Assembly (NCBI RefSeq): GCF_041224415.1
Contig: NZ_JBGFFE010000001.1
Location: forward strand, 323,295-387,294
Source of the DNA: Clostridium_B lapidicellarium
Lineage (GTDB): Bacteria > Bacillota > Clostridia > Clostridiales > Clostridiaceae
DNA: 64,000 bases
Reading direction: 5' to 3'
The notes below the pieces were generated by a model. The model did not search any database and was not told the DNA's origin. It was given only the letters and a program-made list of their open reading frames with translations. The position numbers and the translations under genes are program-made. Shown here piece by piece: positions 62,723 to 64,000 of this stretch. Position 1 is the first letter of the stretch. Each line of letters begins with the position of its first letter.

Positions 62723-62738
62723 AGCAACTTATGTGCCA
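62723..62738 (-). promoter_or_regulatory. sigma-54 (-24/-12) promoter of the prd operon
   Basis: The minus strand reads TGGCACATAAGTTGCT: GG and GC exactly 10 bases apart, matching TGGCAC-N5-TTGCW. Transcription would start near 62712, giving a leader of about 132 bases. In C. difficile the prd operon depends on SigL and the activator PrdR, so the site fits the family; no prdR is in the window. Confidence 0.85.
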
Positions 62739-62948
62739 AACCACATAAAAACCCATTTAAAAAAATATTCCCATATGTAATCCATTGCAAAATCAACAAT
62801 CTTTCATTTTTTCAATATATTTTATATATATAGAAAAAACTCTTACTTGTTAAAAATTTGTCCAAATCCACACAATATTTTTCTAACATACTCCAATTAT
62901 CTTTTTAAACACATTGCTGCTGCTGCTTTCAGCGAAATAAAAACAAAG

Positions 62949-62984
62949 TGTCAGATTAACACACATGAGTCCAAAAATCTGACA
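62949..62984. promoter_or_regulatory. inverted repeat, possible PrdR-type upstream activating site
   Basis: TGTCAGATT (62949-62957) and AATCTGACA (62976-62984) are perfect 9-base arms 18 bases apart, about 210 bases upstream of the -24 element, as expected for an enhancer-binding activator. A long-loop terminator read on the minus strand (T-rich sequence follows) is the alternative. Confidence 0.5.
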
Positions 62985-63035
62985 TTGTCTTAAGATGTTC
63001 TTCCACTCTATTACCACTATTGATAGTTATACATA

Positions 63036-63083
63036 TATAAAAACAACGTACCTGGATTTGATTTACACAAATCCAGATACGTT
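63036..63083 (-). terminator. terminator downstream of Rpn-family remnant
   Basis: Arms 63045-63060 and 63068-63083 pair over 16 positions with one mismatch around a 7-base loop; on the minus strand TTGTTTTTAT follows. It separates the remnant from the prd operon. Confidence 0.8.
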
Positions 63084-63116
63084 CCCTATAACATCATTTA
63101 ACTCACCAAATTAACA

Positions 63117-63354
63117 TTATATGCCTGCGTTAAAATTATTTGAATATAATTTTTTTATATCTTCAACGTCAATATCATTTATATCTGTTATATACTCTAC
63201 TGAAAGACCCTTTGCATACTGTTTTAATATAAACTTACTCTATACCTTTTTCCCTGCCTTTTTCTTTAAGCTTTTTATCAAGTTCAAACTTCTTCACCAC
63301 GCTAAAAGCCTCACTTTTTTCATTATAACATATCACTGTAGAAAAGTTCAAAGA
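63117..63354 (-). pseudogene. Rpn-family (PD-(D/E)XK nuclease/transposase) C-terminal remnant
   Basis: On the minus strand YNEKSEAFSVVKKFELDKK and LKEKGREKGIE run into TAA, and after a frame change the next segments read FILKQYAKGLSVEYITDIND and DVEDIKKLYSNNF. These are the usual end of recombination-promoting nuclease (Rpn) proteins. The N-terminal nuclease domain is missing and the two parts are in different frames, so this is a relic. Confidence 0.7.
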
Positions 63355-63521
63355 AAGAAGATAATTTTCAATTTCAGCTGAAAATCAAGCAATCTGAACA
63401 TCAATCCCCAAAAATTTATCATTTTTGCCCACTCTGCAAATATTTATCCGTCTGAAAAAATTGTAAGAGATGTGAAAACAGCTACGTAAGCAATTATCTC
63501 GGTTGAAACAGCTGGTTTAGA

Positions 63522-63787
63522 AACAGTCGCTTGTCTACTTGCTGAGCTCACTGAACTTGCCGGGACTGGTTGCTTGTCCTGCTTGTGTTCCTGGGGCTGA
63601 TTGCTTGTCCAATCATTTACACTTTATTCACAATATTTGTGGCAGTCTGGCTATTTTCAGTCCAGATTGATCCCCGATAACTGCTGTGATACCAAGGTCA
63701 TATGAGTCTATGGCTTGGCTCGAAAAGCAGATGAATGTTTGGGAGATTTGTTCACAGTTTATTCATGACCCCCGGGGGTTGCATGTC
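63522..63787 (+). repeat. dispersed repeat copy D
   Basis: GCTTGTC-headed units begin near 63529, 63572 and 63603, then a 172-base body (63616-63787) with the palindrome ACCCCCGGGGGT at 63768-63779 and TTGCATGTC. After it come three short CCCGGCAAAAT-like repeats and another TGCATGTCC unit near 63823. The body matches copy C without gaps; C and D bracket the prd operon as direct repeats. Confidence 0.88.
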
Positions 63788-63856
63788 AAATCCCGGCAAA
63801 ATCCTGGCAAAATCCCAACGGCTGCATGTCCACCTGGCAGTCCGAAAAATAAAAAA

Positions 63857-63886
63857 TGAAGATTTCCGGATTTCGTCCGGAAATCA
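63857..63886 (-). terminator. terminator of the gene at the right edge
   Basis: GATTTCCGGA and TCCGGAAATC (63861-63870, 63876-63885) form a 10-bp stem; on the minus strand TTCATTTTTTATTTTT follows. Confidence 0.85.
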
Positions 63887-63896
63887 ACCCTGTATA

Positions 63897-64000
63897 TCAA
63901 TTCAATTTTCTCTGCTCCAGTTTTTCTTTGAACTCTCCAATGGAGCTGCTCCTGGCGGCATCCTCAAAAACAGATCCCAAAATATTTTCATCTTTTATCT
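63897..64000 (-). CDS. unidentified protein, C-terminal 34 residues only
   Basis: The minus strand carries an open frame entering from the right edge (ILGSVFEDAARSSSIGEFKE, then KLEQRKLN) and stopping at TGA 63897-63899, directly before a good terminator. The segment is helical and charged. It is too short to assign. Confidence 0.6.
   Translation of the reverse strand, partial: IKDENILGSVFEDAARSSSIGEFKEKLEQRKLN

Larger units (their letters stand above)
63355..63896. other. intergenic region with repeat copy D
   Basis: No gene. 63355-63520 shows nothing I can name. Repeat copy D occupies about 63522-63840 including its tail units, followed by the terminator of the gene at the window edge. 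Confidence 0.5.

Overview
The window looks like chromosome of a low-GC, endospore-forming Clostridium (cluster I type). It carries a tricistronic gerA-type germinant receptor operon, amino-acid fermentation genes (proline reductase, D-serine dehydratase, aspartase), an encapsulin/ferritin-like pair, AGGAGG-type ribosome binding sites throughout and many GTG/TTG starts. No rRNA, tRNA, CRISPR array or complete transposase was found. I do not assign a species.

Layout. 1-5 kb: housekeeping and salvage genes (SSB-like, VOC protein, MBL hydrolase overlapping cbiZ, dut, GreA-like factor, dsdA). 5-10 kb: a same-strand module of secreted protein, BcrA-type ABC transporter and histidine kinase/response regulator. 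10-18 kb: a yyaL-type thioredoxin-fold gene split by a 20-nt insertion, DUF3867, rmuC, a PAS-GGDEF-EAL protein, a soluble hybrid kinase and DUF434. 18-28 kb: an acid-sugar catabolic cluster (PdxA-like, GntP permease, hydroxyacid dehydrogenase, DapA-like, DUF1537 kinase, Fe-ADH) with a PrpR_N-type regulator lacking GAFTGA, plus an AEC transporter; a shared operator-like motif sits at the regulator and target promoters. 28-39 kb: chemoreceptor, encapsulin with ferritin-like cargo, PepV-type dipeptidase, ComFB, gerA/B/C-type operon, DUF1848 protein, proline iminopeptidase. 40-45 kb: a CtsR-controlled Hsp20 between two 300-bp direct repeats, a divergent flagellin-like gene, an HI0074-family pseudogene, cobT and a TPR protein.

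45.3-56.3 kb is the most interesting region. One strand holds a ten-gene run: MFS transporter, PucR regulator, N-carbamoyl-amino-acid hydrolase, dihydroorotase, PyrK, PyrD, aspartase, malic enzyme and two-subunit fumarase. Read in order the enzymes make a complete route orotate -> dihydroorotate -> N-carbamoyl-aspartate -> aspartate -> fumarate -> malate -> pyruvate. That is a gene-level blueprint for the orotate fermentation known biochemically from Clostridium (Zymobacterium) oroticum. The biosynthetic genes pyrB, pyrE and pyrF are absent from the window.

56.8-62.6 kb is a D-proline reductase operon (prdC, prdA, a CBO2463-type gene, prdB, a PrdA/PrdD-like gene) behind a clear sigma-54 promoter. 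PrdB has cysteine where selenocysteine is known in other clostridia. The last gene is a PrdA homologue whose halves are swapped exactly at the pyruvoyl processing site. Direct copies of a dispersed repeat bracket the operon.

That repeat family is the second unexplained system. Five copies, all on the + strand, end in a core around the palindrome ACCCCCGGGGGT. Four are preceded by imperfect arrays of GCTTGTCC-headed units with a period of about 32 bp.
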